Positions 5,085 through 12,190 of a DNA stretch of 12,190 nt are shown piece by piece (positions within the stretch are counted from its first letter, which is position 1; every line of letters begins with the position of its first letter). The DNA is from Oscillospiraceae bacterium (GTDB taxonomy: Bacteria > Bacillota > Clostridia > Oscillospirales > Oscillospiraceae). Both the position numbers and the translations under genes were made by a program. The notes under the pieces are model-generated. The model worked only from the letters and a program-made list of their open reading frames with translations, was not told the origin of the DNA and ran no database searches. Where the stretch lies: contig JAQVYO010000037.1 of the NCBI GenBank assembly GCA_028708585.1, positions 1-12,190 of the forward strand. Reading direction: 5' to 3'.

Positions 5085-7157
5085 TTATTCCATTCCCTCC
5101 TGCAGTGCCTTGGCTTCCTCAATGGCTTTTTGCTGGGCCGCCGGAGGCGCCTCTTCATAGCGGGCAAATTCAAACGTAAAATACCCTCTGCTTTGGGTAA
5201 TGGACCGCAGATCAATGGCATAGCTGCTCATTTCAGCCATTGGCACTTCCGCTTCCACCACCTGATCGCCATCCCCGGTGGGCGTCATACCCATCACCCG
5301 GCCGCGGCGCTTATTGAGGTCCCCGATCACATCGCCCATATAATTGTCCGGAATAGTGACCTTCAAAAGGCCGATTGGCTCCAGCAAAACAGGGCTTGCC
5401 TGAGGCAGTCCCGCCTTATAGGCAAGCTGTGCCGCCATTTTAAAGGCCATTTCGGAGGAATCCACAGGATGAGAGGAGCCGTCCACCAGCGTCGCCTTTA
5501 AAAACACCACAGGATAGCCTGCCAACACGCCATGATGCACCGCTTCCCGGAGTCCTTTTTCCACCGCGGGAAAAAAGTTCTTGGGGACGCTGCCGCCGAA
5601 TACGTTCTCGGCAAACACCATCTCTTCTTCTTCTCCCGGCTCAAATTCAATCCAAACGTCGCCAAATTGGCCGTGGCCGCCGGATTGCTTTTTATGGCGG
5701 CCCTGCACTTTAACCTTTTTGCGGATTTTTTCTCGGTAAGGCACTCGGGCGGGAGAAAGCTCCACCTCCACACCAAATTTATTCTTCAGCTTGGAACAAA
5801 GCACGTCAAGCTGGATGTCCCCGGCGCCGGTAATCACCATCTGACGGGTTTCCGCGTTGTTGACTACCGTAAAACTGGGGTCTTCCTCGGAGAGCCGGGT
5901 CAGGCCGGCAGCCACCTTATCCTCCTGACCCTTTGTTTTGGGCGCAATTGCCATGGAATAGCAGGGTGCAGCAAAGGAAATGGGCGCCAAAGCAACCACC
6001 CGCTTTGCGTCACAAAGGGTATCTCCGGTTTTTGTTCCCGCCATTTTGGCAATGGCGCCGATATCGCCGCAGACAATCTCCCGCACTTCCTCGCCCTTTT
6101 TCCCTCGCATCTGATACAGGCGGCCAACCTTTTCACTGCTGTCCGTTCTGGCGTTGACAACGGGGACATCTGGCGTCAATTTCCCGGAAACCACCTTCAC
6201 ATAGGAATACTTTCCATACTGATCGGACTGCGTTTTAAATACAAACGCGCACAGCGGTTTCTCCGCCTCCATGAGAATTTCCACCGGCTCGCCATTTCGG
6301 GTTCCAATTTCCAAGGGGGTTTCCAGAGGGCTGGGCAAATATTTGGCAATCACATCCAGCAGCGCCTCGGTCCCCAGTCCCGTTGCCGCGCTGCCGCAGA
6401 CAACGGGCACTAAAGACAAGTCCCGGATACCCGCGCGCAGGCCGGTTTCCATTTCTTCCGGGGTAAACGCCTCTCCTCCAAAATATTTCTCCATCAGCTC
6501 CTCGCTGGTTTCGGCCACATTTTCCATCAGCTTATCCCGGTATTCCCGCACCAGGCCGGCGGCGGATTCCGGCAAGGAAATTTCCGCCGTTTTTCCGCCC
6601 TTCGCTTCATAAGCTTTTCCATCCAGCACATTGACAACGCCTAAAACCTTCTTGTGGCCGTCCGTCACCGGCACATACAGCGGACAAATGCAGGTTCCGT
6701 ATTTTTCCCGCAGCGCCTGAAGCAGCGCATCAAAACTGGCGTTTTCCTCATCCATTTTTGAAATGTAAATCACCCGGGGCTTTTTCCGTTCGGACAGATT
6801 TTTATACGCCCGCTCGGCACCCACGCTGAGGCCGCCCTTGGCAGTGCATACGATGATGCCCGCGTCGGATACCCGGACAGCTTCCATCACCTCGCCGGCA
6901 AAGTCAAAATATCCCGGCGTGTCAATCACATTGATCTTGCGCTTGTCATATTCCACGGGAGCCAGCGTAGCCGAAACGGAAATCTGCCGTTTGATTTCTT
7001 CGGCATCATAGTCGCAAACCGTATTTCCGTCCGGAATCTTCCCCATACGGTCGGTAACACCGGTCAGATACAGCATGCTTTCGGCTAAAGAGGTTTTCCC
7101 GCTCCCGCCGTGACCAAGTAAACAGATATTGCGGATATCCTGCGCGACATAGCTCAT
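5085..7157 (-). CDS. fusA: Elongation factor G-like GTPase (second EF-G type)
   Basis: 690 residues, full length for EF-G. EF-G drives ribosomal translocation and, with RRF, recycling. G1 is GHGGSGKTS (15-23). The switch I strand is RQISVSAT (57-64). G3 is DTPGYFDF (79-86), where canonical EF-G has DTPGHVDF. G4 is SKMD (133-136) instead of NKMD. G5 is CGSA (254-257). Domain II follows from about residue 300 (AFVFKT). Domain III has LSEEDPSF and TGAGDIQLDVL. Domain IV carries YREKI and GHGQFGDVWIEFEP with the HPVDSSEMAFKMA segment. The C-terminal domain V has EPI....TIPDNYMGDVIGDLNKRRGRVMGM. The P-loop and tyrosine in G3 fit the EF-G-like/FusA2 subgroup rather than the str-operon fusA, which is expected elsewhere in the genome; the symbol is therefore a family label. 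Start ATG 7155-7157 lies 11 bases after AAGGAG (7169-7174). It is transcribed alone, with its own promoter and terminator. Confidence 0.93.
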   Translation of the reverse strand: MSYVAQDIRNICLLGHGGSGKTSLAESMLYLTGVTDRMGKIPDGNTVCDYDAEEIKRQISVSATLAPVEYDKRKINVIDTPGYFDFAGEVMEAVRVSDAGIIVCTAKGGLSVGAERAYKNLSERKKPRVIYISKMDEENASFDALLQALREKYGTCICPLYVPVTDGHKKVLGVVNVLDGKAYEAKGGKTAEISLPESAAGLVREYRDKLMENVAETSEELMEKYFGGEAFTPEEMETGLRAGIRDLSLVPVVCGSAATGLGTEALLDVIAKYLPSPLETPLEIGTRNGEPVEILMEAEKPLCAFVFKTQSDQYGKYSYVKVVSGKLTPDVPVVNARTDSSEKVGRLYQMRGKKGEEVREIVCGDIGAIAKMAGTKTGDTLCDAKRVVALAPISFAAPCYSMAIAPKTKGQEDKVAAGLTRLSEEDPSFTVVNNAETRQMVITGAGDIQLDVLCSKLKNKFGVEVELSPARVPYREKIRKKVKVQGRHKKQSGGHGQFGDVWIEFEPGEEEEMVFAENVFGGSVPKNFFPAVEKGLREAVHHGVLAGYPVVFLKATLVDGSSHPVDSSEMAFKMAAQLAYKAGLPQASPVLLEPIGLLKVTIPDNYMGDVIGDLNKRRGRVMGMTPTGDGDQVVEAEVPMAEMSSYAIDLRSITQSRGYFTFEFARYEEAPPAAQQKAIEEAKALQEGME

Positions 7158-7177
7158 TTTCTATACCTCTCCTTACA

Positions 7178-7196
7178 CAATATTGAAATATTGAAA
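7178..7196. promoter_or_regulatory. Overlapping palindrome and direct repeat next to the EF-G ribosome binding site
   Basis: CAATATT-GA-AATATTG (7178-7193) is a perfect 7+2+7 inverted repeat. The same bases contain a perfect tandem repeat, TATTGAAA twice (7181-7196). It sits in the mRNA leader of the EF-G-like gene, 3 bases upstream of its Shine-Dalgarno. It could be an operator or a translation-control hairpin, though the stem is AT-only apart from its ends. No protein is assigned. Confidence 0.3.
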
Positions 7197-7289
7197 AGCA
7201 CCCGCCGGGGGACTTTGTGGATCGATTCAGAAATCTAACGCAGCAACACATTCTGCTTCTTTATCCTAATTACTGTATACGCATTGGAA

Positions 7290-7318
7290 ATTATATATCA
7301 AAATCAGGCTCTTTACAA
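7290..7318 (-). promoter_or_regulatory. Candidate promoter of the EF-G-like gene
   Basis: Minus strand TTGTAA (7313-7318), 17 bases, then a perfect TATAAT (7290-7295). The -35 matches 4 of 6. Transcription would start near 7283, giving a leader of about 125 nt. The surrounding 7260-7380 is strongly AT-rich, so a chance -10 cannot be excluded. Confidence 0.5.
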
Positions 7319-7429
7319 TAAATAATTTATAAAAAACAACAAAGAATTTTTTTAGCTCCTCCAAAACGGCTTAAATAAGTAAATTTCACCTAGACTTGCC
7401 TTCCCAAAATACGAAACCGTAAATTCTTC

Positions 7430-7458
7430 TGTACAGCCAAAGCGACGAACGGTATAAT
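7430..7458 (+). promoter_or_regulatory. Candidate promoter of mtaB
   Basis: Plus strand TGTACA (7430-7435), 17 bases, then a perfect TATAAT (7453-7458). The -35 is weak (4 of 6). It points away from the EF-G promoter, making 7158-7605 a divergent control region. A start near 7465 gives a leader of about 140 nt beginning in a hairpin. Confidence 0.5.
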
Positions 7459-7462
7459 AGGA

Positions 7463-7505
7463 ACATCAGGAAAAGCGGGAAAAGAGCCGGCTGAGCGCCT
7501 GATGT
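7463..7505 (+). other. 5'-terminal hairpin in the mtaB leader
   Basis: ACATCAGG (7463-7470) pairs perfectly with CCTGATGT (7498-7505). The enclosed 27 bases include the self-complementary AGCCGGCT (7485-7492). It would begin almost exactly at the predicted mRNA 5' end. That position suits protection from 5' decay; a riboswitch is not supported by any consensus I recognise. Bases 7506-7590 beyond it show nothing clear except a start-less AAGGAG at 7520-7525. Confidence 0.4.
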
Positions 7506-7594
7506 CCGGATATTAGTATAAGGAGTGGAGCAAACGGCAGTTCTCCCCGCTGGTTTTCGAGGCTGGAGACGCCGGTTTTCCCCGTCCGCAATTT

Positions 7595-7599
7595 GGAGG
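7595..7599 (+). promoter_or_regulatory. Ribosome binding site that fixes the mtaB start
   Basis: GGAGG, 6 bases before ATG 7606. The frame stays open upstream to a GTG at 7525, but the AAGGAG there overlaps that GTG and cannot serve it. The upstream residues are also unlike any MtaB N-terminus. The ATG at 7606 gives the family's standard opening. Confidence 0.85.
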
Positions 7600-7605
7600 T
7601 CCCTC

Positions 7606-8898
7606 ATGAAGGTGGCATTATTTACGCTGGGATGCAAGGTCAATCAATATGAAACTCAGGCGATGGAGGCGGAGCTGGCCGCCCGGGGGCATACCGTTCT
7701 TCCCTTTGACAGCGCGGCGGACGCCTACATTATCAACACCTGCACTGTCACCGCCGTCAGCGATAAGAAATCACGCCAAATGATCCGCCGCGCCCGGCGG
7801 ATGAACCCGGGCGGCGTTGTGGCGGTGTGCGGATGCTATGCCCAGACCCAGCCGGAAGACGCGAAAAAGCTTGGAGCCGACCTGATCTCCGGCAGCGGGG
7901 ACCGCAGGGCGTTTATCCGCCTTCTGGAAAACGTGGCTGCAAACCGCACACTCAAAATTTCGGTGGACGACGCAAAAAGCCGCCGGGCCTTTGAGCAGCT
8001 GCCCGCCGGCAGCCTGGAGGGAAGAACCCGGGCCATGCTGAAGGTGGAAGACGGCTGCCTGAATTTTTGTTCCTACTGCATCATTCCCTATGCCAGAGGC
8101 CCGGTTCGTTCGCTGCCAATCGCCGCCGCCGTTTCCCAGCTGCGCCGGCTTCGGTCGGAAGGGTTTTTGGAATTGGTGCTGACCGGCATCGAAATATCTT
8201 CCTACGGAACGGATCTGGAAGACGGTTCCCGCCTCATTGATTTGGCGGAAGCGCTTTGCGGGGCGGAGCCGGGTATGCGCGTTCGCCTTGGCTCCCTGGA
8301 GCCCAGAACCATCACGGAAACGTTCTGCCGCCGGGCCGCTTTGCTTCCCAATCTCTGCCCCCAGTTCCACCTTTCTTTGCAAAGCGGGTGCGACGCAACG
8401 CTCCGCCGTATGAATCGGAAATATGACACCGCCCGGTACCGCCGTTCCGTTTCCCTTCTGCGGGAAGCCTTTGACCATCCCGCCATTACCACTGATCTCA
8501 TTGTGGGCTTCCCCGGCGAAACGGAAGAGGAATTTGCGGCCACCCTCCGGTTTATGGAAGACTGCGCCTTCTCCTCCATGCACATTTTCCCTTATTCCCG
8601 CCGCAAGGGCACCCCTGCCGCAAAAATGGAGGGACAGATTCCTCAAGCGGAAAAGGAACGGCGGGCACACATCGCCGGAAACTTGGCGCAAAAACTCAGA
8701 CTGTCCTACCTCGAAGCCTGTAAAGGCAAGGTCCTTCATGTTCTGTTTGAGCAGTCGGAAAACGGCGTTTCCAGCGGGCACGCGGAGAATTATGTCCGCG
8801 TTTCCGTCCCCGGCCCCGGCCTGCGGGGGCAAATCCGGTCGGTTGCCGTCACCGGGCTGGATAAAAAGGGGGAAAATCTGACCGGAACTCTCTGCTGA
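7606..8898 (+). CDS. mtaB: tRNA t6A37 C2-methylthiotransferase MtaB
   Basis: 430 residues. Radical-SAM enzyme that adds a methylthio group to C2 of N6-threonylcarbamoyladenosine at position 37 of ANN-decoding tRNAs (ms2t6A), using two [4Fe-4S] clusters. The N-terminal UPF0004 domain supplies the auxiliary-cluster cysteines C10 (LGCKVNQYE), C46 (INTCTVT) and C77 (CGCYAQ). The radical-SAM CxxxCxxC is C151, C155, C158 in EDGCLNFCSYCIIPYARG. Later landmarks are LTGIEISSYG, LSLQSGC, MNRKYD and DLIVGFPGET. A C-terminal TRAM-like domain (about 368-428) should bind tRNA. GCKVNQYE and the IIPYARG/GIEI pattern favour MtaB over MiaB (i6A) and RimO (ribosomal protein S12). The gene is intact, with a divergent EF-G-like gene upstream and nrdJ 130 bases downstream. 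Its neighbours do not include other t6A genes. Confidence 0.93.
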   Translation: MKVALFTLGCKVNQYETQAMEAELAARGHTVLPFDSAADAYIINTCTVTAVSDKKSRQMIRRARRMNPGGVVAVCGCYAQTQPEDAKKLGADLISGSGDRRAFIRLLENVAANRTLKISVDDAKSRRAFEQLPAGSLEGRTRAMLKVEDGCLNFCSYCIIPYARGPVRSLPIAAAVSQLRRLRSEGFLELVLTGIEISSYGTDLEDGSRLIDLAEALCGAEPGMRVRLGSLEPRTITETFCRRAALLPNLCPQFHLSLQSGCDATLRRMNRKYDTARYRRSVSLLREAFDHPAITTDLIVGFPGETEEEFAATLRFMEDCAFSSMHIFPYSRRKGTPAAKMEGQIPQAEKERRAHIAGNLAQKLRLSYLEACKGKVLHVLFEQSENGVSSGHAENYVRVSVPGPGLRGQIRSVAVTGLDKKGENLTGTLC

Positions 8899-8949
8899 CC
8901 CGGGACCAAAAGGGACGGCCGGTAACCGCACCGCACCCCGCGCGATCCT

Positions 8950-9002
8950 CTTCGCCGCCCGATTGCCTTAAGAGAAAAGGCGGGAGAAGCGGACTATTTT
9001 TT
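8950..9002 (+). terminator. Weak candidate terminator between mtaB and nrdJ
   Basis: CTTC-G-CCGCC (8950-8959) can pair with GGCGG-GA-GAAG (8979-8989), leaving a small internal mismatch. Six T residues lie 7 bases further on (8997-9002). A competing inner pairing uses GCCTT/AAGGC. The distance between stem and T-tract is long, so readthrough into nrdJ is likely. No good separate nrdJ promoter, cobalamin riboswitch or NrdR box is visible in 8899-9028. Confidence 0.35.
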
Positions 9003-9028
9003 GTATAGAAAGCAAGGAGAGACGCGGC

Positions 9029-10924
9029 ATGAAGCTGACCCGAAACGCAAGAACAGTTTTAGAAAAAAGATATCTGAGGCGGGATGAAACGGGCAAACCC
9101 ATTGAGACGGCGGAAGATCTTTTTTGCAGGGTTTCCAAGGCCGTCGCCGCTGGGGAACAGGCGTTTGAGGCCGCCGGAGATGTCAATGCCCTGGCCCGCC
9201 GGTTTTACAGGATGATGGCCGATCTGCGGTTTTTGCCCAATTCTCCCACGCTGATGAACGCGGGGCGCCCTCTAGGCCAGCTTTCCGCCTGCTTTGTACT
9301 CCCTGTGGAGGATTCCATGGAGGACATTTTCACAGCGGTCAAAAACGCCGCTTTGATTCACAAAAGCGGCGGCGGCACCGGGTTTTCCTTTTCCCGGCTG
9401 CGTCCGAAGGGCGCTCCCGTCCATTCCACCGGCGGGGTGGCCAGCGGACCCATCAGCTTTATGAAAGTGTTTAATGCCGCCACCGAGGCGGTCAAGCAGG
9501 GCGGCGTCCGAAAGGGGGCCAACATGGGCATTTTGAGGGTAGATCATCCTGACATCATGGAATTCATCACCTGTAAAAACCGGCCCGGGGAACTCAATAA
9601 TTTTAATCTCAGCGTGGGCGTCACCGAACCGTTCATGGAAGCGGCCAGAAAACGAGAACCTTACCCGCTGGTCGACCCTTCCGCCAACATGGAAACAAGT
9701 TCCCTTCCGGCAAACGAAGTATTTGACGCCATTGTGGATTCCGCCTTTCGGACAGGCGAACCCGGCATTCTGTTTCTGGACCGTTTGAACCGGGACAATC
9801 CCGTTCCCGGAATGGGCGAAATTGAAACCACCAACCCTTGCGGGGAACAGCCGCTTCTGCCTTACGAATCCTGCAACTTAGGCTCCGTCAATTTAGCCGC
9901 TCACGTCCGGCCTGCATCAGGCGGGTATGTATTCGACTGGGAAAAACTAACGGACACCGTTTGCACGGCGGTCCATTTCTTGGACAACGTTATTGAAATC
10001 AACCGGTACCCGCTTCCGGAAATCCAGCGGATCACAAAAATGACCCGGAAAATCGGCCTGGGCGTCATGGGGTTTGCGGATACGCTGCTCTGTCTGGGCA
10101 TCCCCTACAACAGCGAGGAAGGCATCCTGTTCGCGGAGAAGCTCATGTCGTTCATCCGGCATGCGGGCCGGGAGGAAAGCAGGCGCCTTGCAAAGCTTCG
10201 GGGGCCATTCCCCCTATTTGCGGAAAGTATCTATCGGGGCCAGCCTCCCCTGCGCAATGCCACTATTACCACCATCGCCCCCACTGGCACCCTTTCCATT
10301 TTGGCGGGAGTATCCAGCGGTGTTGAACCGGTTTTCGCCTATGCCTATGTCCGCAACGTCCTGGACAACACTCCCCTGCCGGAAGGAAACGAACTGCTCA
10401 AGGAACGGCTGAAGAAAGAAAAACTCTGCAGCGGCGCGCTGATGGAGCAAATCGCTTCCAGCGGAAGCCTTGCCCAGGTGGAAGGCATTCCGCCGGAAAT
10501 CCGCCGGGTTTTTGTCTGCGCCCATGACATATCTCCGGCTTTTCACGTAAACATGCAGGCCGCATTCCAGCGTCACACCGACAACGCCGTATCCAAAACG
10601 GTCAGCTTCCCCTCCACCGCCACCCGGGAAGAAATTGCCCAGGCATTTTACCTAGCATGGACCTCTGGCTGCAAGGGAATCACCGTCTACCGGGACGGCT
10701 CCCGTAGCGGCCAGGTTCTTCAGACCGGCGGAGAAGCCGGAATGGCCCGGGCGGAGCCGCCCTCCTGCCCCGACTGCTTTTGGAGCCTGCGGGAGGACGC
10801 GAGTCCCCAAGGGAGCGTTCGCAGCGCCGCCAAGTACTGCCCCGAATGCGGCAGCCGGCTCACCCGCCAGGGAACCTGTGCCTGCTGCCCCAACTGCGGA
10901 TACAGCGAATGTGGATGTATTTAA
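9029..10924 (+). CDS. nrdJ: Adenosylcobalamin-dependent ribonucleotide reductase (class II)
   Basis: 631 residues. Reduces ribonucleotides to deoxyribonucleotides in the cytoplasm, using coenzyme B12 to make the thiyl radical; oxygen-independent. The start ATG 9029 follows AAGGAG (9014-9019) by 9 bases. The N-terminus begins directly with the reductase fold (RYLRRDETGKPIE, FLPNSPTLMNAG); there is no ATP-cone domain, so classic dATP overall control is not expected. Active-site residues, by analogy with the Thermotoga enzyme: C88 (LSACFVLP) and C282 (SCNLGSVNL) form the redox pair; N269, C271 and E273 in NPCGE include the radical cysteine C271. APTGT (418-422) closes the phosphate-binding region. 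The C-terminus is a zinc-ribbon-like tail (CPEC 604-607; C620, C623) ending in C628-G-C630, suited to re-reducing the active site. An additional CPDC lies at 580-583. The enzyme is short for the class, with an intact core. Probably co-transcribed with the following ATPase. Confidence 0.95.
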   Translation: MKLTRNARTVLEKRYLRRDETGKPIETAEDLFCRVSKAVAAGEQAFEAAGDVNALARRFYRMMADLRFLPNSPTLMNAGRPLGQLSACFVLPVEDSMEDIFTAVKNAALIHKSGGGTGFSFSRLRPKGAPVHSTGGVASGPISFMKVFNAATEAVKQGGVRKGANMGILRVDHPDIMEFITCKNRPGELNNFNLSVGVTEPFMEAARKREPYPLVDPSANMETSSLPANEVFDAIVDSAFRTGEPGILFLDRLNRDNPVPGMGEIETTNPCGEQPLLPYESCNLGSVNLAAHVRPASGGYVFDWEKLTDTVCTAVHFLDNVIEINRYPLPEIQRITKMTRKIGLGVMGFADTLLCLGIPYNSEEGILFAEKLMSFIRHAGREESRRLAKLRGPFPLFAESIYRGQPPLRNATITTIAPTGTLSILAGVSSGVEPVFAYAYVRNVLDNTPLPEGNELLKERLKKEKLCSGALMEQIASSGSLAQVEGIPPEIRRVFVCAHDISPAFHVNMQAAFQRHTDNAVSKTVSFPSTATREEIAQAFYLAWTSGCKGITVYRDGSRSGQVLQTGGEAGMARAEPPSCPDCFWSLREDASPQGSVRSAAKYCPECGSRLTRQGTCACCPNCGYSECGCI

Positions 10925-10945
10925 AAAAATATAGGAGGAATCAAA

Positions 10946-12175
10946 ATGGATGAGACGCTGCCCCTTTCCGCCGCAATGGCAACCGTTGCGGCTTATAAAA
11001 AAATGACCGAACTTCCTTTATACCAACACGCACAGGCGCTGTTTTTCGGATTGGAACAGAAAGACGGCGACCCTCCCCGCCTGCTGTCTCACTACACCGA
11101 TTTGTTCTGCTCTCTTGCATCGGAAGGATACTCCTCCTTGGGCCAATGGTTTTGGGATCAGCTCCGCTACGGCGAATTTCCCTATGGGGAGCTTGTCAGT
11201 TCCGGCGGCCAAAACCAGCCGCTTCAAGAAGCCGCGCGCCAAGATATCGAAACGTTTATGCGGCTGTCCGCCTACCCGTGCCAGCGCTTGAAGGAACGGA
11301 TGAACCAGCGATTTTCTTCCCCCTGGTCGGAAGCCGCGGCGGCGCTGCCGGAATGGGAAACTGCCGTTCCTTTCTCCTTTCAAAGCATAACGGACTTTTA
11401 TCGGGAAAGCGGAAGCGGGATGTTTGCCCGCTATCGGGCGTTTGTCTGGAACAACCGGGCCTTAACCCCCGTTCCCCAGCCGGACCGGCCAGAGCCGGAG
11501 GACTTAATCGGCTACCGTCTCCAGCGGGAGCAGGTAGAAGAAAATACCAGAACCTTGCTGAATGGCCGCAGAGTCAATAATATTTTATTGTACGGAGACA
11601 GCGGAACCGGAAAATCGGCCACTGTGAAGTCCCTTCTGTCCATTCCCGGTTTTGAACAGCTGCGCCTTATCGAGGTGCAGAAGAACCAGCTGGACACCAT
11701 GCCGCATCTCATGCGAACGCTGCAAAACAAAAAACAGAAATTCATTTTGTTCCTGGATGATCTGACGTTTGAAGCCAACGACAACACGCCTTCTATTTTA
11801 AAAAGCATACTGGAAGGCGGCTTAGAACTGCGCCCCATCAACACCGCGATTTACGCGACTTCCAACCGCAGGCATTTGGTCCGGGAATTTTTCAGCGAAC
11901 GGGGCAGGGAAGATGAAATTACCGCCGATGAATCTATCGAGGAAAAAACGGCCCTGTCGGAACGGTTCGGCATTCGAATCCCGTACCCGTCCCTTACCCA
12001 GGCGGAATATTTGGAACTGGCTGAAAAGCTGGCCGAAAAATCCGGACTCAAGCTGCCCAAAGAAAAGCTGCATCCTTTGGCACTGCGTTGGGAACTGTAC
12101 CACCAGGGCAGAACGCCCCGCACCGCCCGGCAGTTTATCACAGGCCTTGCCGCCTCGGAGCACGCCATGCTTTAA
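10946..12175 (+). CDS. DUF815-family AAA+ ATPase
   Basis: 409 residues. ATG 10946 follows AGGAGG (10933-10938) by 7 bases and lies 21 bases after the nrdJ stop, implying one transcript. Residues 1-180 form a helical N-terminal region with no motif I recognise. The AAA+ core follows: PEDLIGYRLQREQ then Walker A GDSGTGKSA (217-225), Walker B ILFLDDLTFE (267-276), a sensor-1-like ATSNRRH (304-310), and SERFG (338-342) with a possible arginine finger. The lid helices end in TPRTARQFI. Order and wording of motifs match DUF815 (PF05673), uncharacterised P-loop ATPases common in Clostridia. There is no signal peptide or membrane segment, so it should be cytoplasmic. No substrate or partner is known; whether it has any link to NrdJ is only suggested by the spacing. 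The window ends 15 bases after the stop. Confidence 0.85.
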   Translation: MDETLPLSAAMATVAAYKKMTELPLYQHAQALFFGLEQKDGDPPRLLSHYTDLFCSLASEGYSSLGQWFWDQLRYGEFPYGELVSSGGQNQPLQEAARQDIETFMRLSAYPCQRLKERMNQRFSSPWSEAAAALPEWETAVPFSFQSITDFYRESGSGMFARYRAFVWNNRALTPVPQPDRPEPEDLIGYRLQREQVEENTRTLLNGRRVNNILLYGDSGTGKSATVKSLLSIPGFEQLRLIEVQKNQLDTMPHLMRTLQNKKQKFILFLDDLTFEANDNTPSILKSILEGGLELRPINTAIYATSNRRHLVREFFSERGREDEITADESIEEKTALSERFGIRIPYPSLTQAEYLELAEKLAEKSGLKLPKEKLHPLALRWELYHQGRTPRTARQFITGLAASEHAML

Positions 12176-12190
12176 CGTTTGTTTGGGAGC

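Noticed and set aside
5532..6413. 293-codon plus-strand frame opposite the EF-G-like gene
   Set aside because: It is antisense to conserved GTPase domains, with no start signal and no domain.
7525..7605. 27-residue N-terminal extension of mtaB from GTG 7525
   Set aside because: The AAGGAG overlaps the GTG itself, the added residues are not family-like, and GGAGG before ATG 7606 gives the standard MtaB opening.
7386..7643. 85-codon minus-strand ORF with a hydrophobic segment in the EF-G/mtaB gap
   Set aside because: It overlaps the mtaB start and the mtaB promoter and leader hairpin, and no ribosome binding site precedes it.
7771..8931. 386-codon minus-strand frame opposite mtaB
   Set aside because: It is antisense to a conserved radical-SAM enzyme and has no ribosome binding site; high GC makes long shadow frames.
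8899..9028. Cobalamin riboswitch or NrdR box upstream of the B12-dependent nrdJ
   Set aside because: The gap is only 130 bases. I see neither a B12-box-like core nor an NrdR palindrome, only a weak hairpin and T-tract.

Overview
The window reads as a chromosomal segment of a Gram-positive anaerobe of the class Clostridia, probably a gut member of the Oscillospirales. The pointers are strong AAGGAGG-type ribosome binding sites, a secreted SLH-domain (S-layer-like) protein, a cobalamin-dependent class II ribonucleotide reductase, an EF-G-like second translocase, moderately high GC coding sequence and intrinsic terminators. The taxonomic call is inference from gene content. No phage, transposase, CRISPR, tRNA or rRNA signature was found.

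Layout. Positions 1-371 hold the 3' end of argS (+). A 151-base gap with small inverted repeats follows. At 523-1740 (+) is a homocysteine S-methyltransferase-like protein in which all three expected zinc-ligand cysteines appear to be replaced. Two strong convergent hairpin terminators (1739-1785 and 1809-1840) separate it from the next gene. That gene, 1880-4519 on the minus strand, encodes an 879-residue secreted SLH-domain protein. It has a near-consensus promoter (4726-4754), a leader of about 200 nt with spare Shine-Dalgarno-like sites, and a possible 19-codon leader ORF. A further non-coding stretch (about 4755-4957) has the look of a dispersed repeat. Then come a terminator and a minus-strand gene for an EF-G-like GTPase (5085-7157).

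From a 448-base divergent control region (7158-7605), transcription runs rightward through mtaB (7606-8898, tRNA ms2t6A37 methylthiotransferase). A 130-base gap with a weak terminator candidate follows, then nrdJ (9029-10924, class II ribonucleotide reductase). A DUF815-family AAA+ ATPase (10946-12175) starts 21 bases after nrdJ and probably shares its transcript.

The genes do not form one pathway. argS, the EF-G-like protein and mtaB belong to translation; nrdJ to deoxynucleotide supply; the SLH protein to the cell surface. This is mostly core genome. The parts that deserve a second look are the zinc-site-less methyltransferase homologue, the SLH leader with its possible repeat upstream, and the altered G-motifs of the EF-G-like protein. 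I did not find a clearly new multi-gene system.
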